Source: Bacteroidota bacterium
GTDB lineage: Bacteria; Bacteroidota; Bacteroidia; Bacteroidales; Prolixibacteraceae
Direction: 5' to 3'
NCBI GenBank assembly: GCA_024278975.1
Contig: JAJRSD010000061.1
Coordinates: 62,001-126,000, forward strand
Length of the DNA stretch: 64,000 nt
Both the position numbers and the translations under genes were made by a program. The first letter of the stretch is position 1; every line of letters starts with the position of its first letter. Shown here piece by piece: positions 44,481 through 53,797 of this stretch. The notes beneath the pieces were generated by a model, which did not search any database, was not told the DNA's origin, and was given only the letters and a program-made list of their open reading frames with translations.

Positions 44481-45806
44481 ATGAAAATCATATTTCTTTT
44501 TATATCGCTATTAATTTTTGTTTCGTGCAGCGCACAGCAGAAATTTTTACAGACAGAGCTATTCCCTTCGCAAGAGGAGCATGCACACGGTGCAACCATT
44601 GTTGAACTTGCCAACGGCGATATGCTGGCAGCATGGTTTCAGGGACACGGCGAAAGATGGGCCGACGATGTCAGGATTATGGGAGCTCGATTACATAAAG
44701 GAGAAACAGAATGGAGCAAACCGTTTCTAATGGCCGATGTCCCGGATTTTCCCGATATTAATCCGGTGCTTTTTATCGACAACCGCGAAACTCTCTGGTT
44801 GGTTTGGTACACTGTAATTGCCAACCAATGGGAAACTTCGTTGCCGAGATATCGCATCAGCAATAACTATATGCAATCCGATGGTCCGCCCGAATGGGAG
44901 TGGCAGGATGTGATTATTTTTAAACCCGGCAACAAAACCGAGCGGGGAATTCAACCCGGCGATAAATTTGTAAAATCGGTTGTTGAACAGATGAAATCGA
45001 CAAGAAAACGGCTGCAAGACAGCGGAGCTTCCACAAAGCAGCTTATTAGGTTCGATGAGTTTGCTGCCGATATTATATTGAAAGCAAAAGGGGGAAATAT
45101 GGTAAAAAGGGGAAAGATTTATTCAGCCAACGCTGCCCCAAAAGATACGGTTCTGGGCTACCCTTATTTTAGACGACTGGGATGGCAAAGCAAAAACAAA
45201 CCACTGCAACTCGGCAACAGAATTATATTCCCATTTTATTCCGACGGGCTAGAAATGTCGATAATGGCAATTACCGAAGATTATGGTAAAACCTGGAGTT
45301 TTAGCAACCCGCTGGTTGGGGTGGCAAATATTCAGGCAACTTTGGCAATAAAAAACGATGGGACAATTGCGGCATATATGCGCGACAACGGACCGCCACC
45401 ACAGTTGCACTATTACAGCGAATCGAAAGACAGAGGGAAAACCTGGAGTGATGTTACAGACTCTAAAGTAGTAAATCCCGGCTCCGGCTCCGATATAGTA
45501 ACCCTTGCAAATGGAAATTGGGTGCTTGCATATAACGATGCTGAAGATGGGCGATATTCACTTGCCGTTTCGCTGTCAGATGATGAAGGAAAAACATGGA
45601 AATACACCCGCCACATCGAACTCGACTTAAATAAAGATTTGGATAAAAGAGACAAATTTTCGTACCCTTCCATCATTCAGGGAAACGACGGAATGATACA
45701 TGTAGTTTATAGTTTGCATAAATACAACACTTTGCCACACGACGACGATACAATAAAATACATCCGCTTTTCGGAAGAGTGGGTTAAAGAGGGAGATAAA
45801 CAATAG
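44481..45806 (+). CDS. Asp-box (BNR) beta-propeller lipoprotein, sialidase-like, copy 1
   Basis: This 441-residue lipoprotein has lipobox VSCS (Cys14). It is a six-bladed propeller of the sialidase superfamily. Three Asp boxes are clear: TEDYGKTW, SKDRGKTW and SDDEGKTW. The N-terminal segment EEHAHGATIVELANGDMLAAW replaces the RIP motif of GH33 sialidases, so sialidase activity should not be assumed. Other members of this fold cleave rhamnose, glucuronate or other acidic linkages. It is paired with the FG-GAP gene 8 bp downstream; the same two families recur as a pair at 59216-62170. Confidence 0.82.
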   Translation: MKIIFLFISLLIFVSCSAQQKFLQTELFPSQEEHAHGATIVELANGDMLAAWFQGHGERWADDVRIMGARLHKGETEWSKPFLMADVPDFPDINPVLFIDNRETLWLVWYTVIANQWETSLPRYRISNNYMQSDGPPEWEWQDVIIFKPGNKTERGIQPGDKFVKSVVEQMKSTRKRLQDSGASTKQLIRFDEFAADIILKAKGGNMVKRGKIYSANAAPKDTVLGYPYFRRLGWQSKNKPLQLGNRIIFPFYSDGLEMSIMAITEDYGKTWSFSNPLVGVANIQATLAIKNDGTIAAYMRDNGPPPQLHYYSESKDRGKTWSDVTDSKVVNPGSGSDIVTLANGNWVLAYNDAEDGRYSLAVSLSDDEGKTWKYTRHIELDLNKDLDKRDKFSYPSIIQGNDGMIHVVYSLHKYNTLPHDDDTIKYIRFSEEWVKEGDKQ

Positions 45807-45814
45807 AGTATTTT

Positions 45815-47920
45815 ATGAGAACAACCGTAAAAATAGTCCTGTTACTTTTAATCGCCGTTATCCTATTCGGCTGTACGGAAAATAAAAAAAGCAGTACCGG
45901 AATTAATATCTATACCAGTGGCATTCATAAACTTGAGTATAATAATCAGGAGCTGTTAGTTGATTTAGATGCAGGGTTTAAAATTCTGCCAATGCCCATG
46001 GACTTTGACGGCGACGGCGATTACGACCTTGTTCTTTCCGAATCGGGAGCTTATGCCGAAGCAGGAATTTTCTATTTTGAAAATATCAGTGGAAATGTTG
46101 AGATGCCGGTTTTTCGCCGGGGAGCAAAAATATCGTACGAACGTCGCCGGCTCGGTTCCGACGGTGCCAATTTTGAAGTCTCTGTGGTCGGCAACCACAC
46201 TCATGTTCTCACCCCCGACAATGTAAGCGAAAGGTTGCTGATTTATAAGGATGTTCCGCAAAATGTTTTTTGGGATGACAACGAGTTAAAACTCACTGAA
46301 AAAGGGTACGACATTTTACACTTTCATAAAAATACGCAGTGGAAACTTGTTGATTTTGATGGCGACGGAATAAAAGACCTCGTATGCTCGGCAGTCAGTT
46401 CGCGCTCATCGCGACTTCGCGGAGCAGGTTCTAATGAACGCACAAAAAGATACGCCGGAGTTGACAAACATAGCAAGCTTGTTTTTCTGAAAAACACCGG
46501 CAGCAACGATAATCCGGTTTTCGGCGACCCGGTTGAGATAGTAAAAGAGAACGGCGAATCGCTGGCAAAAGGTCTGGCAATTAAACCAATGTTTGCCGAT
46601 TACGATAACGATGGAGACCTCGATTTTATTGGTATTGGCAAAGCGCAAAACGGTGAAACATTCGATGTTCCGTGGAAAAAGAGTTTCTTTATCTATTTCG
46701 AAAACATTGGAACCAAATCCGCTTATAAATTTTCTACCGGCAAAGTTATTACCGACGGTAAAATGCCTGTTATGATGGAGTCGCGGGCTACCATTCATAC
46801 CACAGCAATAGACTGGGATAAAGACGGATTTACAGATATTATTGCCGGCGACGAAGGTGGCAGAGTTGCCCTGCTAAAAAATACCGGGAAAATTGTTGAC
46901 GGTGTTCCGCAGTTTCTTCAGCCGCGTAATTTTCAGCAAAAGGCAAAATATGTCGATTTCGGCGCGTTGACCACACCCCGCGTTTTCGACTGGGACGGTG
47001 ACGGACTGGATGATATAATAAGCGGAAACGGAATAGGAAATATTGGCTTTTTTAAGAACCTCGGCGGCGATATTCCCAAATGGGCTGCCCCAGAATATAT
47101 AGAATTCGGTGGAGAAATCAGAATTATCCCCGATGAAGCACTCCCAAATACCGAAGAGCCAAAATGGGGATACACAACAATTGATGTGGGTTTCTGGAAC
47201 GAAGATAATTTACCCGATATTTTGGTAAACGACCACAACGGAAATGTGATTTGGCTCGAAAATACCGGAACGCGAACCAGCCCAAAACTTGCAGCGCCAA
47301 AACCAATTTTGGTTGAATGGAACGGAGAGTCACAAAAACCTGAGTGGATACCCGGAGTTTCCACTGGTAATGAACTGCTTGCACCCTGGCGGACTTCGCC
47401 ATTTATTATGGACTTTAACAACGATGGGTTGAACGACCTTGTAATACTAGATTACGAAGGATATCTCTCGGTTTACACACGATTCAAAAAAGAGGAAAAA
47501 CTGTTTCTGAATCCTCCCGAAAGAAATTTTGTATATCTTTCGGGCGAACCAATTTTACTTAATCAACGTACCGGGTCGAGTAGTGGTCGGCTAAAAATCA
47601 CCTTTGCCGACTGGGACGGAGACGGATTAAAAGACCTTGTTTTTTCATCGAAACCGGCTGTTGACTGGATGAAAAACATGGGAATAAAAAACGGGAAAAT
47701 GGTTTTGCAATATATGGGACGCGTGGTTTCGAGAACTCTGATGGGGCACACCGACGGGCCTGTGGTTTCAGATTTCAATAACGACGGAATTTCCGATTTG
47801 TTGATAGGTACCGAAATTGGAGTATTTTTTTACTGGCAGCGCACAAGTTTCGATGTTACCACAACAATGACCACGAGCGGCAAACAAACTCCTGCAAACT
47901 ACAAATATTTTAAACGATAA
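45815..47920 (+). CDS. FG-GAP/VCBS-repeat propeller lipoprotein, copy 1
   Basis: This 701-residue lipoprotein has lipobox FGCT (Cys20). It is built from at least eight calcium-binding FG-GAP/VCBS motifs (DFDGDGDYD, DYDNDGDLD, DWDKDGFTD, DWDGDGLDD, DFNNDGLND and others). It has no recognisable CAZyme signature. The paralogue at 59216 aligns along the whole length, sharing KWGYTTI, the WRT-P segment and the EGYL strand. A conserved propeller always beside an Asp-box protein suggests a glycan-binding or uncharacterised lyase/hydrolase role on the cell surface. Confidence 0.8.
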   Translation: MRTTVKIVLLLLIAVILFGCTENKKSSTGINIYTSGIHKLEYNNQELLVDLDAGFKILPMPMDFDGDGDYDLVLSESGAYAEAGIFYFENISGNVEMPVFRRGAKISYERRRLGSDGANFEVSVVGNHTHVLTPDNVSERLLIYKDVPQNVFWDDNELKLTEKGYDILHFHKNTQWKLVDFDGDGIKDLVCSAVSSRSSRLRGAGSNERTKRYAGVDKHSKLVFLKNTGSNDNPVFGDPVEIVKENGESLAKGLAIKPMFADYDNDGDLDFIGIGKAQNGETFDVPWKKSFFIYFENIGTKSAYKFSTGKVITDGKMPVMMESRATIHTTAIDWDKDGFTDIIAGDEGGRVALLKNTGKIVDGVPQFLQPRNFQQKAKYVDFGALTTPRVFDWDGDGLDDIISGNGIGNIGFFKNLGGDIPKWAAPEYIEFGGEIRIIPDEALPNTEEPKWGYTTIDVGFWNEDNLPDILVNDHNGNVIWLENTGTRTSPKLAAPKPILVEWNGESQKPEWIPGVSTGNELLAPWRTSPFIMDFNNDGLNDLVILDYEGYLSVYTRFKKEEKLFLNPPERNFVYLSGEPILLNQRTGSSSGRLKITFADWDGDGLKDLVFSSKPAVDWMKNMGIKNGKMVLQYMGRVVSRTLMGHTDGPVVSDFNNDGISDLLIGTEIGVFFYWQRTSFDVTTTMTTSGKQTPANYKYFKR

Positions 47921-47938
47921 ACCATTACACTGACAATC

Positions 47939-48429
47939 ATGAAAATTACTATTCGAAATACATTTCTTATTCTGTCTGCCCTGTCTTTTCTGATAAACGG
48001 CAGTACCGCACAAAATAGTTTAACACAAGGAGGAATAATTTCGGTAGAACGTATCTGGGACCGCGCCGGTCACAACGCTTTTACATCACTGGTATATTTT
48101 AAAGGACGATTTTATTGCTCATTTCGTGAAGGAGGGAGTCATACCCCGCTTAATAAAAATGGGATTTTTATTAATGGCAGTATTCGGATATTAATGTCTG
48201 AAGATGGCGAAAACTGGAACCCGGTAGCTCACATTTTCAAAAAAGATATCGATTTGCGCGACCCGAAACTGTCGGTAACACCCGACAATAAAATAATGTT
48301 GCTGATGGGCGGTTCGGTATATGATAAAGATATTTTAAAATCGTCGATTTGACTAAAATAAATGATAATCCGGTTAAACTTCGATTTGTGATGAAAGATG
48401 CCGATTTATACAGCATCCGGTTTCAATAA
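47939..48429 (+). pseudogene. Gutted Asp-box (sialidase-like) gene: N-terminal third plus C-terminal tail
   Basis: The frame from ATG 47939 encodes a signal peptide and about 115 residues of an Asp-box propeller (RAGHNAFTSLVYFKGRFYCSFREGG, SEDGENW and RDPKLSVTPDNKIMLL), then stops at 48350. Directly after, another frame reads VDLTKINDNPVKLRF and VMKDADLYSIRFQ to TAA at 48427-48429, which looks like the C-terminal end of an exported glycoside hydrolase. The middle of a gene, or the junction of two genes, has been deleted. The product would be a non-functional fragment. Confidence 0.7.
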
Positions 48430-48461
48430 ATTGATTAGTTTTAATGTTTCAATAAAATAAT

Positions 48462-49571
48462 ATGGTTATGACTAAACTAAACGAACAAACCAACGAACGC
48501 CTGCTCTCGCTCGATTTTTTCAGGGGTCTCACTATGTTTCTGCTTATTGCAGAGTTCTCGCACCTTTTTAGCAACCTAACTGTTCCGCAACTCGAAGGCA
48601 CCTTTTTATATGCCATCGGTCAGCAATTCCACCACATGAAATGGGAAGGAATTCACTTTTGGGATTTAATCCAGCCTTTCTTTATGTTTATTGTTGGGGT
48701 TGCAATGCCCTTTTCGTTTGCCAACCGCATGAAAAAAGGGGCAACTTATAAACAGCTTTTTTCACACGCACTCGTTCGCTCGTTTTTGATGTTGTTTCTG
48801 GGTTGGGCACTCTATTGCATCGACCCCGGGAAAATTGTTTTCCGATTTCAAAATGTACTGGCACAACTTGGTGTAACCTATATTATAGCTTTTCTGATTA
48901 TGCGAAAATCACCAGTTATTCAGATTGCTTTTTCAGTATTGCTACTTCTTGTTAGCGAAGCCCTTTACCGCTTTTTCCCTGTCGAGGGTTTTACAAATGC
49001 TTTTGTTCCGGGAGAAAATTTTGGTGCCTGGTTCAACATCCTAATTGCAGGTAATGAGGACACCGGACACTGGGCAATGTTTAATGCAATTCCCACAGCA
49101 GCACATACAATCTGGGGTGTACTCGCCGGGCAACTGCTACTGAGTAAAAAATCGAATAAACAGAAGATGCAATATCTGCTAATTGCAGGAGTAACCGGGC
49201 TGGTTATCGGGTTTGGATTAAGTGGAGTTACCCCAATTATTAAACGTATTGCTACCGGTACATTTGTGTTTGCCAGCGGTGGATGGGCTCTTTTGGCACT
49301 CGCATTTTGTTACTGGCTAATCGACATAAAAAAATACCAGAAAGGAGTTTGGGTTTTTGCCCTCGTGGGAATGAATCCGCTCTTTATTTATCTGTTTGCA
49401 CACGTTGGCGGAGCCGGTTTAATTCGCAAAATTGTACTCCCCTTTTCAAATGCACTTTTTGGCTGGACCGGCGAAATTTCTGCAAATATAATCCTGAGCA
49501 GTTTCGTTCTATTTTTCCTTTGGTACATTGTTTACTTCCTCTATAAAAAGAAAATATTTATTCGAATATAA
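48462..49571 (+). CDS. HGSNAT-like transmembrane acyltransferase (DUF5009), copy 2
   Basis: This 369-residue membrane protein is a paralogue of the one at 43206. It shares the RLLSLDFFRGLTMFLL start and the HHMKWEGIHFWDLIQPFFMFIVGVAMPF motif near residues 55-82, plus the PLFIYLFAHVGG segment near 305. About ten membrane segments are visible. An alternative ATG lies two codons downstream. Its stop overlaps the ATG of the DUF1349 gene (TAATG), so the two are coupled. Confidence 0.82.
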   Translation: MVMTKLNEQTNERLLSLDFFRGLTMFLLIAEFSHLFSNLTVPQLEGTFLYAIGQQFHHMKWEGIHFWDLIQPFFMFIVGVAMPFSFANRMKKGATYKQLFSHALVRSFLMLFLGWALYCIDPGKIVFRFQNVLAQLGVTYIIAFLIMRKSPVIQIAFSVLLLLVSEALYRFFPVEGFTNAFVPGENFGAWFNILIAGNEDTGHWAMFNAIPTAAHTIWGVLAGQLLLSKKSNKQKMQYLLIAGVTGLVIGFGLSGVTPIIKRIATGTFVFASGGWALLALAFCYWLIDIKKYQKGVWVFALVGMNPLFIYLFAHVGGAGLIRKIVLPFSNALFGWTGEISANIILSSFVLFFLWYIVYFLYKKKIFIRI

Positions 49572-50155
49572 TGGCAAAATATTTTGAACTAACAGATTTT
49601 AAGTGGATTAATAAACCCGATAATTTTAATATTAGTGGTAACAATCTCACAATAGACCCCAAGTCGGAAACCGATTTGTGGCAACGTACCTATTACGGTT
49701 TTCGTAACGATAATGCACCCATGTTTGTAACCGAAATTGAAGGCGATTTTACATTCACGGTAAAAGCTGCTTTCGACTATAAAAACCAATACGACCAGTG
49801 CGGAATTGTATTGTACGACAACAACGAAAACTGGGTAAAAGTATCGGTTGAACAGGAAAACGAAACCTTTGCCCGGCTGGGGTCGGTGGTAACAAAATCA
49901 GGATATTCCGATTGGGCAACAACCGATATCGGTGCCGAAGTTTATGAAATGTGGTATTGTTTAAGTAGAAGAGGACAAGATTATTACATTGAATATTCAA
50001 CCGATGGGAAACTGTTTAAACAGATGCGAATGTTGCACTTTCCGGGAACAGAAGCACGGGTGGGCGTTTACGCCTGTTCTCCCGTAAAAGCTGGTTTTAA
50101 GGCTACCTTTTCAGAGTTTAAATTTGAAGATTGTCGCTGGCAATCTCATAAGTAA
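49571..50155 (+). CDS. DUF1349 concanavalin A-like domain protein
   Basis: This 194-residue protein has no signal peptide and consists of one jelly-roll domain of the DUF1349 family. Marks are DLWQRTYYGFRNDNAP near residue 36, the DFTFTVKAAFDYKNQYDQCGIVLYD strand pair near 58, and the VGVYACSP segment near 165. The family is related to concanavalin A-like lectins and is often found in sugar catabolism loci. No activity is established. It starts inside the stop codon of the preceding acyltransferase gene. Confidence 0.85.
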   Translation: MAKYFELTDFKWINKPDNFNISGNNLTIDPKSETDLWQRTYYGFRNDNAPMFVTEIEGDFTFTVKAAFDYKNQYDQCGIVLYDNNENWVKVSVEQENETFARLGSVVTKSGYSDWATTDIGAEVYEMWYCLSRRGQDYYIEYSTDGKLFKQMRMLHFPGTEARVGVYACSPVKAGFKATFSEFKFEDCRWQSHK

Positions 50156-50211
50156 TAAAAAATGATTTTAACCATAATATTGGGTATACGACAAATTCTC
50201 ATTTAAAGAGA

Positions 50212-50308
50212 TATTGCACACAGATGACGCTGATTAAGCTGATTTGCACAGATTATTCAACTCTTAAATCAGCGACTATCCGTTACATCAGCCTTATCAG
50301 CGTGCAAT
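50212..50308. repeat. Imperfect inverted repeat upstream of GH2
   Basis: The left arm at 50212-50242 includes ATTGCAC and GCTGATTAAGCTGAT. The right arm at 50287-50308 is close to its reverse complement (ATCAGCCTTATCAGCGTGCAAT). The repeated GCTGAT/CACAGAT words resemble interspersed intergenic repeats of Bacteroidota. No coding sequence lies between the arms. It may be a REP/MITE-type element or a transcript-folding site. Confidence 0.5.
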
Positions 50309-50359
50309 TTTTAATGATTAGGAATTTTGCTGTACACTCGTCATAACTTTATAAAAGAT

Positions 50360-53161
50360 ATGAAAGATATAAAGATTATTTTACTGATTTTTCTAACCGG
50401 ATTTTTAAAATCAGGTTTTGCGCAAAATACTGACATTGTTTATCTGTCGGGAACAGATGCTGCTAACACCGTGAAGTGGGATTTCTTTTGTACCAACGGG
50501 CAAAATAGTGGCGAGTGGACGAAAATTGATGTCCCCTCGAACTGGGAGTTGCAGGGTTTTGGAACATATAATTACGGGCATGACTGGAAAAACAAAGAGA
50601 TTAAACTCGGTAAAGAACACGGTTTATATCAACATAAATTCGAAGTTCCGAAGAGCTGGAAAGGCAAAACAGTAAACATTGTTTTCGATGGGTCGATGAC
50701 CGACACTGAAGTAATAATAAACGGGAAATCAGCCGGCAAAATTCATCAGGGTGCTTTTTACCGTTTTAAGTACGATATCAGTAAACTACTGAAATACGGA
50801 AAAACAAACTTACTGGAGGTTGATGTTGCCAAACACTCTTCAAACGAATCGGTTAACCGTGCCGAAAGGCAAGCCGATTTCTGGATTTTCGGCGGAATAT
50901 TTCGTCCTGTATTTTTGGAGGTTTTACCGGCAGTTCATATAAGAAGAGCGGCAATCGATGCAAAAGCCGACGGTACATTTAACTCATTAATAGTTTTAAA
51001 TAAATCGGAATCAGATTATTCTGTTGAGGTAGAATTATTTGATTTACAGGAAAATAAAATTGGCAAGACTGTTTTTTCGGAGATAAAAAAAGGGACAACC
51101 GAACAATTCGTTTCAGGTAAATTCGAGGGGGTAATAGCGTGGAATCCCGAGTGGCCAACACTTTACGATATTAAAACCACCCTAAAAAAAGGGAATGATA
51201 TTTTACATGAAATTAGTGAACGGGTTGGATTTAGAACCGTGGAACTTCGTAAGCACGATGGATTTTACATCAACAATAAAAAAGTGGTTTTCAGGGGAGT
51301 TTGCCGCCACTCTTTTTGGCCCGAAACCGGACGTTGTTTAAGCGACAAAAATCATTTGGATGATATTCGGTTAATGAAAGAGATGAACATAAATGCTGTT
51401 CGAATGTCGCATTATCCACCCGACGCAAGGTTTCTTGATTTATGCGATTCGCTGGGACTTTTTGTTCTCGACGAAATTGCCGGTTGGCAAGATGGCTACG
51501 ATACAATTGTGGGACCAAAACTGATTAAAGAGGCTGTTCTAAAAGACGAGAATCACCCAAGTGTTGTAATTTGGGACCATGGAAACGAAGGTGGCTGGGA
51601 CTTCGCCAACGAAAAATGGCTGCATTATTACGACATTCAAAAGCGCCCGGTAATCTGTCCCTGGTTGTTGCACAACGGAGTTGACACATATCATTATCCA
51701 CAATTTAGTTTTTCGGCCAACCGGTTTGTAAATGGCAACGACCCGTTTATGGCAACCGAATTACTACACGGTCTATACGATGGCGGGCTCGGTGCCGGGC
51801 TGGAAGATTTCTGGCGAAATTACGAATCATCGCCGCTGCTGGCAGGTGGTTTTTTGTGGCTTTTTGCCGATGAAGCTGTTTTGCGCACCGATAAAGCAGG
51901 AACCGTTTACGATTCGGACGGCAATCATGCACCCGATGGAATTCTCGGTCCTCATCACGAAAAAGAGGGCAGCTTTTACACTGTCAAAGAGATTTGGTCG
52001 CCGGTACAAATCGAGCCGGTTATTATTAACAAAAAATGGGATGGAAAACTATTCCTGAAAAATAAATTTACCTATACTAATTTAACCGATTGTGGTTTTA
52101 GCTGGGAAGCTGTTAAAACTGAAATTGGAAGTACAAAAGAGATTACAACGGGTTCGGGAATTGTTGCAAACCCGGAAGCTGAACCGGGCGAAACGGCAAT
52201 GATTAAGATTAATTGTAGCGACGCACTGCGAGATGCCGACTTCTTCCGTTTTAAGGCAATCGACCCAAACGGCTACGAACTTTATACATGGAGCTGGCCT
52301 GTTATTCAACCCAAAGAAAAAGCGAAAGAGCTGTTTTCTGCAAAATTCAATAAATCGGAAATTGAAATTGTTGAAACAGACAACCTGATTGTTGCAACTG
52401 TTGGCAAGTTGAAAATCTCATTTTCTAAAACAGACGGAACTATCCGGGATATTGAAAGTGGTAAAGAGAAAATTTCGTTTTCAGGAGGTCCCGTTCCGGC
52501 CGGTGTCGATTCACAGGTTGAGAAGGTTAATTTTGGGAAGGATATAAATGGAAATTTCGATATTGAAATTTTATACTCAAAGTATCCCAAAAAAATAGCA
52601 TGGAAACTCTATAAAACCGGGTTACTTTTTCTCGAAGCAAGTCCGGTTCAATCGAAGTTAAAAGAGATTTACTACCTTGGGATTTCATTTAATTATCCCG
52701 AAGAAAATTGCAAATCGATTAGCTGGATGGGGCGCGGTCCGTACCGGGTTTGGAAAAACAGGCAGAAAGGAAGTAATGTTGGCGTTTGGGAAAAAGAGTA
52801 CAACAATACAATTACCGGCGAAAGTTTTAACCACTTAATTTATCCTGAATTTAAAGGATATCACGGAAATTTATTTTGGCTTAAAATGGAGACAACCGAA
52901 CTGCCTTTTACAATTGTTTCTGAAACTCCAAATCTCTATTTCCAACTGTTTACGCCTGCAAAGCCACAAGAATCGAGAGGTGGGGTTTATCCTCCATTTC
53001 CTGATGGCGACATTTCGTTTTTATACGAGATACCCGGAATTGGAACAAAATTTAAAATGGCCGACCAGTTGGGTCCAAAAAGTCAAAAGGGTTTTTACAG
53101 CGGTCACAACGGTGATAGTAATTACCCAATAAAATTGTGGTTTGATTTTAGGGTGAAATAG
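50360..53161 (+). CDS. GH2 beta-galactosidase-like exo-hydrolase
   Basis: This 933-residue exported enzyme has a signal peptide (about 1-21). The ATG at 50360 is preferred over a TTG eleven codons upstream because it gives a clean signal. The sugar-binding domain starts with DVPSNWELQGFGTYNYGH; the Ig-like domain and barrel follow. The acid/base Glu lies in WDHGNEGGWD and the probable nucleophile in MATELLHG. The C-terminal part has MGRGPYRVWKNRQKG, the mark of the beta-galactosidase small-chain domain. It should remove terminal beta-galactose or a related sugar in the periplasm. It precedes susC by 636 bp. Confidence 0.88.
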   Translation: MKDIKIILLIFLTGFLKSGFAQNTDIVYLSGTDAANTVKWDFFCTNGQNSGEWTKIDVPSNWELQGFGTYNYGHDWKNKEIKLGKEHGLYQHKFEVPKSWKGKTVNIVFDGSMTDTEVIINGKSAGKIHQGAFYRFKYDISKLLKYGKTNLLEVDVAKHSSNESVNRAERQADFWIFGGIFRPVFLEVLPAVHIRRAAIDAKADGTFNSLIVLNKSESDYSVEVELFDLQENKIGKTVFSEIKKGTTEQFVSGKFEGVIAWNPEWPTLYDIKTTLKKGNDILHEISERVGFRTVELRKHDGFYINNKKVVFRGVCRHSFWPETGRCLSDKNHLDDIRLMKEMNINAVRMSHYPPDARFLDLCDSLGLFVLDEIAGWQDGYDTIVGPKLIKEAVLKDENHPSVVIWDHGNEGGWDFANEKWLHYYDIQKRPVICPWLLHNGVDTYHYPQFSFSANRFVNGNDPFMATELLHGLYDGGLGAGLEDFWRNYESSPLLAGGFLWLFADEAVLRTDKAGTVYDSDGNHAPDGILGPHHEKEGSFYTVKEIWSPVQIEPVIINKKWDGKLFLKNKFTYTNLTDCGFSWEAVKTEIGSTKEITTGSGIVANPEAEPGETAMIKINCSDALRDADFFRFKAIDPNGYELYTWSWPVIQPKEKAKELFSAKFNKSEIEIVETDNLIVATVGKLKISFSKTDGTIRDIESGKEKISFSGGPVPAGVDSQVEKVNFGKDINGNFDIEILYSKYPKKIAWKLYKTGLLFLEASPVQSKLKEIYYLGISFNYPEENCKSISWMGRGPYRVWKNRQKGSNVGVWEKEYNNTITGESFNHLIYPEFKGYHGNLFWLKMETTELPFTIVSETPNLYFQLFTPAKPQESRGGVYPPFPDGDISFLYEIPGIGTKFKMADQLGPKSQKGFYSGHNGDSNYPIKLWFDFRVK

Positions 53162-53797
53162 TAAAATATTTGAATTAAAGTTACTACTCAGCAGGTTTTA
53201 GAGTATTTATTATCAATAGTCCCAACTTTTCCCAAAGGGATTTTTATGGAAAGTCTTGTGTTGAGAAATTGTATAATAGCCTTCTATGTTACAATTTCCC
53301 GCCTTGATAAAACAAAAAATGATGGCGTATCCAATGGCTCATTTTATAATTTAATTGTATTACAAAATACCTGATTCAAAAAAAATGCAATAATCTAAAA
53401 CTTGTGGCAATTTAACAGTCATACAGTTGTTGGAGAAATAAAGTCAATAGGATTGTATAGATGATTACACTTTTTAAAGCCTGAGTTTTGATAACTATCG
53501 GAGTAAAATAACGTATTACATGGGTAACGATAAATGAAGCGTTAAATATTGCCCAATTTTATGATTTTTTAACTCATAGTTAATATTCAATGTAAAATCA
53601 ACAAAATATAAGAAGTAAAAATAATTTATTAAATATAATTTTATAGCGTGTAAAATAGTTACTAAATTAAAACTTACCTGCCTATGTTGAAAAAATCGTT
53701 TTTAAAATTTATTAAATCAGGAACGTCTCAGTTCCATAAAATTTTGAATAATTTTTAATTAAATCACTACAGTTTTGTTCGATTAACAAATTTACTT
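53162..53797. other. 636-bp intergenic region upstream of susC
   Basis: No gene is seen. The region is AT-rich and probably carries the susC promoter and a long leader. TATGTTG at 53683-53689 is an imperfect -7 box. A small hairpin (GGAAC-GTCTCA-GTTCC) lies at 53720-53735, inside the likely leader. No exact TAnnTTTG box and no sigma or antisense RNA signal could be assigned with confidence. Confidence 0.45.

Noticed and set aside
44481-45806. Calling the Asp-box proteins true exo-alpha-sialidases (nanH)
   Set aside because: They have Asp boxes but no RIP motif, and the arginine triad could not be assigned, so only the fold is supported.
46933-47421. Reverse-strand 162-codon frame inside the first FG-GAP gene
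   Set aside because: It is antisense to regular calcium-motif repeats, whose periodic codons keep the opposite frame open.
53162-53797. A riboswitch or antisense RNA in the long susC leader
   Set aside because: Only one 5-bp hairpin is visible, with no conserved aptamer pattern or opposing promoter.
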